A stretch of 64,000 bases of DNA from Lineus longissimus (Eukaryota; Nemertea; Pilidiophora; Heteronemertea; Lineidae), in the NCBI RefSeq assembly GCF_910592395.1, contig NC_088315.1:17221808-17285807 (forward strand), written 5' to 3'. The position numbers and the translations under genes are program-made. Below the pieces are notes generated by a model that did no database searches, was not told the origin of the DNA, and worked only from the letters and a program-made list of their open reading frames with translations. Of this stretch, positions 14,249-24,000 are shown in pieces. How positions within the stretch are numbered: position 1 is the stretch's first letter; each line of letters opens with the position of its first letter.

Positions 14249-15669
14249 TTATCTAACCATAAAAACAATCAATGTACCAACAACTGAGTAAAGCATGAAT
14301 TTAATTGTTTCATGAGTATCATCCTCCCTCTCAACTTTGGTGTCAAGTTTAGTAGTAGTAGGAGTATTCTTTGAGGTTTCAGTTGTTTTTGGTGTATCAA
14401 CATTACTCTTTGGTTTATGACTGGTTTCGAGCTCTGCTCTCAGGTCGAAGTCCGTCTCGAGCTCTGCTCTCAGGTCGAAGTCCGTCTTGACAGTACCAAC
14501 ACTACTCTTAACTCTTATTTTCTTAGAACTATTTCCTTCCATCAGTGGTGGTGGTAAGGTCTTTTTGTGGTTAATGTCATTCTTACCGGGTTTAGCATTT
14601 TTTGGTGCTATTAAAATGTTATTATTGTAGTTATCCAGCTTACCAATAACGAGTACCATATTTGATCCTATGACATACAATCCTGGTGCTATTACATAAT
14701 CTAGTCTTGTATGAGTGTCACTCACTGCTTTTTGGTATCTTTGAATTGAAGTGGGAATATCAGGATGTTGATTAATCGAGTCCTTTAATAGTTTGTTAAA
14801 TTCCTTCTGAGCATCCAATTCTGTACCCGGTACTCCAATTATTGGTGTTCTGGTCAACGCCTGAGCACCCAGAATACAGTAAACATATGTTCTTATTGTG
14901 TCATTCAACCTCTCTATTCCAGGATTAGAGAAACCATTTGTTTTAGATATCATGAATTGTTGATAGGTTTGACATTCATTTTGTGTAATTACATCAAATA
15001 CATTCTTGTGTCTCCTGACATGATCCTTGATGAAAGTATCAGGATATTTGAAATTAGCCATTCCAGCATCCCAGTCTTTACTGAACATCGGTGGCATTCT
15101 ATTTTCATGAACTTGAATGAGGAAGAAATTGATTTTAGAATCATTGATGTAATATCCGGGATCAGTTATGTTCGGGTTGTAATCCGGTACACTCCATGAC
15201 CTCCAACCACCGTTATTTTTAAACACCGAGAAATCATATTCGTCTTTTAAACCAAATTCACTCAATAACCCTCCTAGTTTCCTACGGTTAATGTTATTGT
15301 TTGTCTCATTAAAATCACTTTCACCTGGAATTGGTATCTCCAGATTCTTCATGATCTTCAATATTTGATAGTAAACATGAAACCTGTAAATTGACCTTAT
15401 CAATGGGTCACTGTGATTCAAGTGATCGTCTATTGAAATACCACAACCTGTTGTAGCAAACCAAACAGCCATGTTAAATTGGTTCTGGTAAAACGATAAT
15501 GGATTCTTTTCCAGTCGCAGACAGTCTTTCTTATTTTTCAGGCTCAAAACCCAGGTGTTATCTTAGTTTCTTGTAGTCTGAAGAAGTTATTAGTATTAAC
15601 AGTTACTTCTAAATTAAAGAAGTCATAGGTGAATTTACTTTTAGGTTGATTTGCTATTGGATAATACAT
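14249..15669 (-). pseudogene. Conserved Polinton structural-type protein with one frameshift
   Basis: The main frame (14249-15547) has motifs that recur in animal Polintons: EKNPLSFYQNQFNMAVWFATTG at the start, SIYRFHVYY, GIERLNDTIRTYVYCILGAQA, RLDYVIAPGLYVIG and LDNYNNNILIA; a C-terminal transmembrane segment follows a low-complexity tail. The 5' part is in another frame: an ATG at 15669 in the AATTAAATG context opens a frame that runs to about 15556-15564, where a one-base change shifts into the main frame. The main frame itself has no ATG near its beginning, which supports a frameshift. A virion-protein role is inferred from how regularly it occurs. Two tandem two-hairpin repeats lie in the tail. 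Confidence 0.72.
14427..14485 (+). repeat. Two identical two-hairpin units sharing the same uncompensated change
   Basis: Both read GAGC-TCT-GCTC, TCA, GGTC-GAA-GTCC, so the A-to-T change in the second stem arose before a 30-bp tandem duplication. They are translated as DFDLRAELET twice. Confidence 0.88.
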
Positions 15670-15768
15670 TTAATTTACTTGAATTTTTTCCTTGAATTTT
15701 GGATAATGAAGACAGTAAAAAGGCCATTTATTTTAATGGATTAACCCATTGAACTCTAGTATTCCCTC

Positions 15769-15815
15769 ACCATTTCATTGCAACGCTTCATTGACCATTT
15801 CATTGCAACGCTTCA
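15769..15815. repeat. Short tandem repeat, period 25
   Basis: Two copies of ACCATTTCATTGCAACGCTT plus a short spacer, in the noncoding gap between two minus-strand genes. Confidence 0.8.
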
Positions 15816-15835
15816 CTGGGAATCTCATGAATGAT

Positions 15836-15964
15836 AGAAAGTGTATATTGCGGTGGATGGTTCTTTGGGGTTGTAGGCTTATTTGGGGCAAAAGACCTGT
15901 AAGGTCTTTTGTCAAAAGGGCCTAAAACATAACCTAGTTCCTAGCACCGCAATATACACTTTCT
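15836..15964. mobile_element. Small hairpin element with 20-bp terminal inverted repeats
   Basis: The ends AGAAAGTGTATATTGCGGTG and its reverse complement are perfect inverted repeats. Internally AAAAGACC and GGTCTTTT form a second stem. It sits where the 15912-16394 gene loses similarity to its full-length relative, so it looks like an insertion that truncated that gene. No clear target duplication. Confidence 0.75.
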
Positions 15965-16394
15965 GATTCTTAAAGTCATCACTGTAAGTGGTCGAATTGC
16001 AATTAATGCAGTACATGTAAAGTTGCTTGGCCGGTCTGTCAAAATTCAGTTTTTTCTGGCATTCAAAAAGTGTCCATCGTTTGCAGTTATGGCACAATTG
16101 AGCATCACTTCCTGTGAATGTATCATACTGTTTCATAGGTGTTACCTGTGTTATCTGTTTCATAGGTGTTACCTGGTTCATAGGTGTTACTGTAAGTTCG
16201 AGATCTGCTCTGTTTACTTTGTCCGGTTCTTCTTCAGAGATTGTCAACAATGGTTCAACCCTTGGTTTAATGTAACCATTTTGTTTCATTAAACCATAAA
16301 CAGGTTTCATTGGATTAAAATACTGCAGTTGACTGAAATACTTCTGACTGAAATACTTCTCTAAAGGGACATAACTGTACATTCTTTCACTCAT
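15912..16394 (-). pseudogene. Truncated relative of the 378-aa zinc-finger protein
   Basis: It begins with ATG and a YVPLEKYFSQ segment like the KYISLKDYFSK start of the larger gene, then has repeats of V-T-P-M-K/N-Q, and the same zinc module, LCHNCKRWTLFEC...YCINCNSTTYSDDFK. Right after this module the sequence enters the 20-bp inverted repeat of a small hairpin element and stops, whereas the relative continues for about 250 residues. The two modules share the CKRWTL and CNSTTY blocks with many substitutions, so the duplication is old. A degenerate two-hairpin repeat lies in it at 16197-16225. Confidence 0.7.
16197..16225 (+). repeat. Degenerate two-hairpin unit
   Basis: GAGA-TCT-GCTC, spacer TGT, TTAC-TTT-GTCC. 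Both stems have uncompensated changes, so this is probably the oldest copy. Confidence 0.5.
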
Positions 16395-16415
16395 GATTTA
16401 GAATTAAAAAAATTA

Positions 16416-16559
16416 TTAAGCAGTAAACTTGCTTTTATTTTTGTGACATTTAGCGCACTTGACCAGTAGATATCTGTGTCCATTTGAAGTGATGTGATGA
16501 GTTATCTTACCCGAATTACCTGTAATTTCCTTACATCTAAGGCAATAAATCTTATTCAT
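16416..16559 (-). CDS. 47-residue two-knuckle protein (DUF5679-like)
   Basis: A short ATG-to-TAA frame encodes a protein with CLRC near the start and KCAKCH-x-x-K-x-x-F at the end, separated by T-S-N-G-H-R. This matches the small C-x-x-C...N-G-R...C-x-x-C...K-F pattern of DUF5679-type peptides, found in Polintons and large DNA viruses, where a basic, DNA-associated role has been suggested. It is the outermost gene on this side of the element. The upstream context is TTAAATATG. Confidence 0.75.
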   Translation of the reverse strand: MNKIYCLRCKEITGNSGKITHHITSNGHRYLLVKCAKCHKNKSKFTA

Positions 16560-16805
16560 ATTTAACAAGCTTGAAATTATTGATCCAATTTGTTTGTCAC
16601 TGGACTAGTCAACATTTGGTTAGGCCAAAGGTTAGCAGATGGCAGCACTGGCGCAATTACTGTTAAACAGGTGTTAAATAGGCCTAACTGTCATTGATGT
16701 AGTAGAAAGGTTCAATGGCCTGAGGTTAGGATTTGGCGTGGGTTCGTTTCCCGGCGAAGGCAACATATGAAGACGGGTTTTAGTTGTGGATGATGGAGCG
16801 GGCGT

Positions 16806-16847
16806 AAACTTATCACGGCGTGATAAGTTTTTATCCCAGTGGGATAA
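16806..16847. repeat. Two abutting odd-length palindromes
   Basis: AAACTTATCACG-G-CGTGATAAGTTT (16806-16830) is followed at once by TTATCCCA-G-TGGGATAA (16831-16847). Both contain TTATC/GATAA. Confidence 0.75.
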
Positions 16848-17024
16848 GTCAGTAATAGGGAAACTTGTCATTTTATCCATGTTACGTATTTTGGTAGGGT
16901 TTGGCAAGAAAACGAAGTTATGTTACGTTTTTGGTAGGTTTTTGCATGACAACGAAGTTTTTTGGCCACGTTTCCAGGAATAGTCGTAGATAGTCGTACA
17001 TGCGTTTCCCTATTACTTCCGTTT

Positions 17025-17116
17025 GGTTTCATTTATACATTTAAAGTTCTGTCATTCAAATCTCCTGCGTATTGTCCGAGTCTTGAAAGACTCTGGCATT
17101 TTCTAGATCTGCTGTC
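17025..17116 (+). repeat. 92-bp dispersed repeat, copy 1
   Basis: Nearly identical to the reverse complement of 34590-34681. It includes a hairpin AGTCTTGAAAGACT. Confidence 0.8.
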
Positions 17117-17424
17117 CGATCGATCGTGCAGACTTTCCTTCTATATTCGGCAATTGATTCGTACAGCTCTAAATTATCAAGATTTAGTCGTATAATCAGC
17201 TGTGTGATCATCCAGTCACAAAATGAAAAAAAGGTACAATATTTTGCTGCGATGCTTTTGGAAACTAGGTAGTTGAGAGTTGAGAGTTCTAGATATATCT
17301 CTCAACTCTCGGAAACTTGTCGAAACTTGTGGCACTCCTGCTGCCAAGGGCGAGGCAGTTGATATCCAGGAACCAACCAACCAGGAAACAGGGAATGAAC
17401 TGCAATGCACCACTGCAGCACGAA

Positions 17425-17560
17425 TACGCCACCAATCGAGAGGCCAGAAGCGTACTGCAATGCGCCACCAATCATAAGGCCAGTAGCGTACCGCAATGCG
17501 CTGGGGCAATGCGCAATACGCCATCAATCATAAGGCCAGTAGCGTACCGCAATGCGCCGG
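17425..17560. repeat. 36-bp tandem repeat, about three copies
   Basis: The unit contains CCACCAATCATAAGGCCAGT followed by AGCGTACCGCAA. A 20-bp partial unit interrupts the array between copies two and three. Confidence 0.8.
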
Positions 17561-18140
17561 GCAAAGCAGCAGTCAGATCAAATCCTCTCACCTGTACCTA
17601 TTTCGGTCCTGCATAAAGCCTACCTGGCCCTTAACAGGAATAATGCAAAGTTAAATACATTCAAATACAATACGATTACAATTGTATGTTTATACTGGGC
17701 TGATTTGTCTGTTTTACCAGAACTTTCAACGCGGTTCGATCAGCTCCTTCCTCCTCAAGCACGACACATCTCTCGACGCAAGGGCCCAACGCGCCGCGTA
17801 GCGGCAAAAAAGCGAAGCTGGCGAAACATTTATAACGGGTCACCGTCACTTATTATTGGACTTATAGCGCATTTACGGGGTTGCAACTATTTTGCTTTAT
17901 AGTGTCACCAGGAAAGAAAAGCATGCGACCTAACGCCGATCTATTTGTATAAAGTGATAATTGGAAGGTATATAGTAGGAAATATCAATAAAATAATCAT
18001 TCCATGTCGTCTTTTGAGGGCATTTTTGATTGTAAAAAATATATGTGTACGTCACCGTAGTCTCTGCAATGATAATTTTATCAGAGCAGTCTCGCGCAAG
18101 TAGAAGTTCTTTACCTATTAGTTCTTCACTTATTAGTCTC

Positions 18141-18165
18141 AACGTCTGGCGCAAAGCCAGACGTT
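18141..18165. repeat. Perfect hairpin, 10-bp stem
   Basis: AACGTCTGGC, loop GCAAA, GCCAGACGTT. Confidence 0.7.
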
Positions 18166-18171
18166 TTCCAT

Positions 18172-18300
18172 TACGATTTCACTACGATGTTTGACAAGAA
18201 GGAGCAGTGCGCGAGATATGCTAATGAGCAGACTTCCCTCGCTTGAGTTTCTGAAGAATGTTCCATATCGCGCTAAGCTCATCACTATGACAGGCGTGCA
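18172..18300 (+). repeat. About 130-bp repeat, copy 1 (copy 2 at 20122-20256)
   Basis: It shares long blocks with 20122-20256, including TGTTTGACAAGAAGGAGCAG and TTCCATATCGCGCTAAGCT, with small indels. Confidence 0.8.
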
Positions 18301-19084
18301 GCGGTAGGTATCTGCTCCCCAACTTCCACCCTAATACGGTACAATAAGTTACCATTTGATGGGAATGGGACAATGCCCTCACTGTGTATGGAGTCATAGG
18401 GATAAGAAGACATTATTCATTAGTGTTGGTACAAGTGATTTTGCCCAAAAAGCATGCGCATTCAAAAAACAAAATATGCAAGGTATCACGTACATGACCA
18501 TGACGACGTGCAGAAAGTGCACTGGCCAGTGCATACCCTATGGCTATGTACTAGTAAACATGGTAAACATGAACAACATCATTATTCATCGGCAGTTCAT
18601 TTTACTCCGAGCTTTTCCTGAAACATATAGCCATGATGATTAGGCCTACCATGTACCATGACCAATAACAGCACTAGATCATGTAGATGTCAACAAGTTT
18701 ACATGAACCGTATAATCCCGCATGGCGCATGTGGGGCATGCGTCTAAACCAAAGCCCCAAAATCACTTGTTTTGGTCTATTTCACTTGTGTTTCCCCCGT
18801 CTCCCAGTCCATAATACATTTACAGTTTACAATCCCCGATCATGGCCCAACAAAAGGTCATCGGTTGACTAAAGGAACACAACTGTTCAATGGATTTATA
18901 GTTGAATGCGATCAAACTACGTCTTTTCAATCGTGGATTGTAAACCCCATGGGCCTAGGGAAGGCCCTATAACAATACTTTCGACACAGTTATTATCTCC
19001 GCTGCCTCCACCATGTTACACACAGTGCTCACTGCTGATTCTAAAATGCGCCACCTAGTCAAAACAGGACATATGTTCTTCTAG

Positions 19085-19400
19085 GAATAGATCTCTTTCC
19101 AATATTTCGTCATTCCACTATCGTCATCACCTCATCATACTTTCATTGACATTACAGGCACACATCCACAGAGCACTCTTCAAATCATCTACACAGTGGT
19201 TATCCAACTAGGATTATAAAGGTAATTTCTTAGCCCCACACAGTGGGTTTCAGTCTTGATAAAGGGGCACTATTGCTAGCAGCTAGGTAGGCAAGATAAA
19301 GTTAGACGAAGTAGCCGATAGGGGTCTCTCACCCCTCAAAGTCCGTCACAACTATTCAAGTTTGTACAAGGAATACATGCAGCGCTGACTCTAACAAGAC
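19085..19400 (+). repeat. Diverged direct repeat, copy 1
   Basis: Matches parts of 19448-19600 (CACTATCGTCATCACCTCAT) and 19778-19885 (GATAAAGTTA...GGAATACAT...CTAACAA). Confidence 0.6.
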
Positions 19401-19447
19401 CCAATGGGAATGTCGCACAGTCATCTGTCAAAAACAAGACCTATGTT

Positions 19448-19885
19448 GCAGTATGATCTCTTGCCAATATTTAATAACTGCACTATCGTCATCACCTCAT
19501 CATACTTCATTGACATTACAGGTACACATTGACATAGACCACTGTTGCAGTCAACGACACAGTCGCTATCCAAGTAGCATTTATAGAGGTACATGTAATT
19601 ATCATTATCATACCTCATTAGCATGTGAACCAATCACGTCGCGTCCTTTGCGATCACGGCAAAGCCTCATGGAATAATGTCTTTCACCGTTGAATAATTT
19701 TTCATATTCCATGCCTACAACTTCAATTTCTTCATATTCCATGGCTAGAAGTTCAATACTAATATAATATCCAAGATAAAGTTACAAGAAGTAGTCAATA
19801 GGGTTCTCTCACCTCTCACTGTATGTCCACACTATTCACGCTTGTACGAGGAATACATTCAATGCTGAATCTAACAACACCCAGG
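19448..19885 (+). repeat. Diverged direct repeat, copy 2
   Basis: Same block order as 19085-19400 with about 200 bp of extra sequence in the middle. Confidence 0.6.
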
Positions 19886-20121
19886 GCCCTTACTCTGTAT
19901 ATTAGTCACTGGAAGATGGCCCATTTCACTCCTTGCTTCTACTTCACCTATAGTCTCATTGCAAATGCCTCAGTTCTATGATATCACATTCACTTTCAGC
20001 TGTCATGCAACGCAACAACTGTGCTATCTGCCATCGCACATCAACGAAGAAGTGCAGCCGCCCACATTCCACCTCACGTCTGTCCGACCAGCTGCAATCC
20101 TCGAGGACGCCCCACTGTACC

Positions 20122-20256
20122 ACGATTTCACTACGATGTTTGACAAGAAGGAGCAGTGCGCGAGATAGGCAAATGAGCAGACTTCCCTCGCTTGAGTTTC
20201 GGAAGAATGTTCCATATCGCGCTAAGCTGACCACTGCTGACCATGACAGGCGTGCA
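20122..20256 (+). repeat. About 130-bp repeat, copy 2
   Basis: Direct copy of 18172-18300. Confidence 0.8.
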
Positions 20257-20782
20257 TTGGACTGGTACAGGTTGGAACTGAACATTGAATATGCTGGTGG
20301 TGACGCTTTCTGATGAGAAGTTGGTCGTGACTGATGCAGTATCCTTGGACTTGTCCACAGCATCGTTCAATCATTGCTCTCTGTGCTGCCTTGATTCTGT
20401 ACTTACCCAAATACTAAGACCAAATGCCTGTTGACTGTGCTTTAAGAGAGACTGGCGCCATGCCTAGAGATATGACTGACCCCTATTGGCAAATTTGTAT
20501 GACTTTATCTTGCCTACCTAGCTGCTGCCTATAGTCTCCCTTTAACTGCGGAGCACTTCAAAGTCGATAAAATGCCATGTTCCACCTTTTAATGTGTTCA
20601 GACCGCCATTTTCAAAATAATCAAGTCAGGACACTGCCTTCTAGTCTCATAATAAATTTTGCTTTCCTCAATAATAACATTTCTTCTTCTTCAATGCTTT
20701 CATCATTCCAAACTTCTCCTCCTCTGACTTTTACAGGGGTACAGTCATGGCAATCAAAACCCAAATATTGAGACCAAATGCC

Positions 20783-20844
20783 TGTTGACTGTGCTTTAAG
20801 AGAGACTGGCGCCATGCCTAGTCTCTCTTAAAGCACAGTCAACA
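20783..20844. repeat. Perfect 25-bp inverted repeat next to a PLAT exon
   Basis: The left arm (20783-20807) begins TGTTGACTGTGCTTTAAGAG; the right arm (20820-20844) is its exact reverse complement; the 12-bp loop holds GGCGCC. A single arm with its flank also occurs at about 20430-20455. Confidence 0.85.
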
Positions 20845-20845
20845 G

Positions 20846-21011
20846 ACACCAACCCCCTCAGACTCAGAAATCACAAACGCCCAACCCTTCCTGCTACCTT
20901 AATACTTCTGGGTCGACTCCAGTACGTGTTTATTTGGCATGACAACAAGAGCTCTCATCCAGATTGGCATTTGTCACATATCGTCATAGAAGATCTGTTC
21001 CTGGGGACAAG
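20846..21011 (+). CDS. PLAT-domain exon (3' half)
   Basis: It contains LGRLQYVFIWHDN followed by P-D-W-H-L-S-H-I-V-I-E-D-L, the end of a PLAT/LH2 domain. The donor is AAG|GTAGGA. The 5' boundary is uncertain because the exon begins at the edge of the 62-bp inverted repeat. Confidence 0.65.
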
Positions 21012-24000
21012 GTAGGAAAATGATGTCTTTGCTATCCTCGGTGAAGATTCTTTCGAAATCACCCAATCAATTTCATCTATCATTTTGCACGAATTAGCGA
21101 GGGAAAACCCTTCAACTCTGAAACACCACTTACCCATATACTAGTATGCTGAGAATTGTGAGTATTGCTGAAGTAAGCTCAATTTCAATTCCAGCAGCGA
21201 CTTCTTATGTAACCACTGGCTGACTAAGTCCAAAGGCGACCATCGCACGAACCGTCTCCTCCGGGTAACACATGCTGGCAACATCAGCGGCGTCTCACAG
21301 CTCCTCAGTCACCACTCCAAACGATTTATGTTCGACTCGAACTTATGGTTCTCTATATTTCACCGTCCGTACAAGAGCCGCGCTACGCGAGTCCAGCGTC
21401 TGTGTTGCTGCGCTGCAGCACTTTCTCTCATCATGCTGACGAACGCGATGTGGTTTGAGACTGGCCCGACCGGAAGTAGTTCCGCACTTCATATAGGTCC
21501 ACTGCGGATTACCTTCCGGAGTGTGTTCATCGGCTTTATGTCCAGTTTGATAATATTTCCGCCGACCTTGGCAATGGTTCAGATATTTTCAAGAACACCA
21601 TACAAACGGAATACAGTGCTGGTTGAAGTTATAAGAAAGCATCAAGTTGTCAAACCCATGCCAACCTTCTGCCGTGGTGGTGTAACATTATAGGTTACCT
21701 GCTGGTCATTGCGTGCATTCTCGGTGGGGCTTTCTTCGCATTTTTCTACAGTCTGGAATGGGGAGGTGAGAAGTCTATAAAGTGGCTTTCATCATTGTTC
21801 GTCTCAGTGACCCAGAACATTGTTTTACTGGAAAGTATTGCCAAGGTAAATATGCTGTGGTTCGTGCCTTTTGCTGCAAAAGACGTATCAATTTCCCGTT
21901 GGTGTCAAAACGTGAGCAGGCGCATTTTACTGCCAGTAGTTGTCAGTTGCATGTATGAAGTAACATAAGCAATTGTAAAAGGCAGCGACCTTTTCTTTTG
22001 GTTGAACTTAATCGGGCTTTTCTGACACTTCTGAGGTTGTTCACCTCCTAATATAATGTTTGACAGCTTATGGGGTGCATGGGTTGGAAATCTGATGAAA
22101 TATGATAGCTGAATATCAGATCGATAGGACTTGCTATGAAGTATGCATCCGCCTGTTGGGGAAACTCAGCAAACACAAAAGCAAAGTTGGACAAAGTCAA
22201 AAACCTGTGACTACAAATTATGCTTAGGGCAATCTAGACATCGCCAATGGAGGTGGTGGAAAAGACGTCATGCCAGATCTAGAGCCAATATGTTGAGACC
22301 AGAGAAATCTGTAGATCGTCACACATTCAACGCTAAGAATGAGAAATGTTCAATGAATTTGCTCACAAGATAAGTAAACACATTTTCCGAGCCATGCCCC
22401 TTATATATCACGGGTACAACATCTTTCCAAGCTTGTTTTCGTTCTTGTGTCCTGAACCTCTTATATTATGTAACATCCCTTTGTTGTCTTATCCAATCTA
22501 GATGCTCTGTTTCACCCTCGTTATGACTTGTATTCTACGGTTGCCTTCCGAAGCCGACGATAAGTCTGTTGAGGACGAATTCTTACTGACGGATGTCGCC
22601 GATGGCGAAAGTAACGTAGAGAGTAAGTATCAACCTAACAGAAGAACAACTCCCTTATATAAAACGTCATTTCTCTCTTTCGGAAGCCTCAGAACGATCA
22701 GCTGATTACGTTTTGGCCAGTTCGATCAAGTGTATAGGATGCCTTTAGCCCTTCCAGGGCTAAATAGACCAACAACGGACGTCACAACTTGCAGCGGGAT
22801 GCTAGTTCATTCAAATCGCACGATATGGTATGCTTTTTATTCCGAGAGCACTTCCACGCGCAAAAAATTTTTAGTTCTCGCAAAAGACCATTTGGGACGC
22901 TATTATAATTAGTGGCAGCCAAAACGTTGAAGTTTTTGCTATCTTCAAAATGAAAAATGGAAACCTTGCCTCAAGATGACCTCATCTCAAACGGCAAGCA
23001 ACTCATCTTTTTCACTTGGTGGAGTGTTTTGTTGGTGAGGACACCAAGTACGAGAAACCTCGGTTTGATGTCCCATTCGAATGACAATGAAGGTTTTTGA
23101 AGTAAATATATAAAGCTGGGGAAATCACAGCATCATTTTCTGTACTGTTTGGAGAGCCACTCGCTGGACAGCAAGCCAGAATGTGTATACGTAGCTTCTG
23201 TGGCCTTTACACGGAAACACGGGAACATGTCTTTTTTGAGTGTACTAATACGCAACGTCAGTTTGGTTGCGATTGTCAGAGTACAAATACAAGAGTAATA
23301 AATACATTGGGCACATTGCTAAGGTCCGGCGCTATGCATCCAGGAGCAACAGCGTATACATCTGTGATGCTAATGTGCTCCCCTCGAAAGCTTAGTACAT
23401 TTTTTTGTATGAATTAGTTCGGCTCTTTTAACAAGTCGTTGTTTGGTAGGCCGGGCTTGCCCAAGAGTTACTTCCAAATGTATGTATACTTTCTGTCACT
23501 CTCATTTTAGTTCCACCCGTGCCAAACCTGCCAGAAAAACTTGACAACTGCCACGAGACCGACGCAGAGCGGTAAGTACGACAGGCGAAAGATAAGAAGT
23601 TGTTTACAATAGCCCGCCAGACAGGGGTCCAGTTTCTGTACTTGGTTCTCCGGATGATTATCTGTAGCAGCAACAGAGGGAGTAATTTTTACCACCAAAA
23701 CAAGGCGTTCAAGAATGCATTTGGACCACGGGTAGGTGAGAAAAATGCTAACGTGAAGTTACTTTGTGTCATGAACACCCGCTCTCACTAGCTAGGCTGA
23801 ACCAGTCTTTGAACTTTTTCCTTCATCAAGACTCACGTCATTCCATTTCATACTCCCTGTTATTCTTGTTATTGCTGTCAAACAGAATATGCAACGAAAA
23901 CCTCCGTTAGAGGTCGCGTTAAGAAACTGGGTAGCAATTATCTCGCCGCGTGTCGTTCACAAGTGGCTGCTTGCTTATCACTCCTGTATTTATGGTTCGA

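Larger units (their letters stand above)
1..16600. mobile_element. Polinton/Maverick-type virus-like element, left end outside the window
   Basis: A gene-dense AT-rich block with the Polinton hallmark set: protein-primed PolB, retroviral-type integrase with chromodomain, FtsK/HerA-like packaging ATPase and several structural or membrane proteins seen repeatedly in animal Polintons. Genes are packed with short gaps on both strands, and dense coding stops after the small gene at 16416-16559. The left terminal inverted repeat is not in the window, so the right boundary (16,560-17,000) is an estimate from coding density and composition. Polintons replicate by protein priming and integrate with their own integrase. 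The several broken genes imply this copy is no longer fully functional. I could not identify the major capsid protein or the adenovirus-type protease. Confidence 0.9.
16610..20845. other. Noncoding host sequence rich in small repeats
   Basis: No protein family is recognised on either strand. It contains the palindromes at 16806, a block repeated inverted at 34590, a 36-bp tandem repeat, a 10-bp-stem hairpin at 18141-18165 and several internal duplications listed separately. Confidence 0.6.

Noticed and set aside
16563-16640. Exact right terminus of the Polinton
   Set aside because: Without the left terminal repeat in the window the terminus and target duplication cannot be verified.
17317-17616. 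Overlapping ORFs on both strands
   Set aside because: They are generated by the 36-bp tandem repeat, which happens to lack stops.
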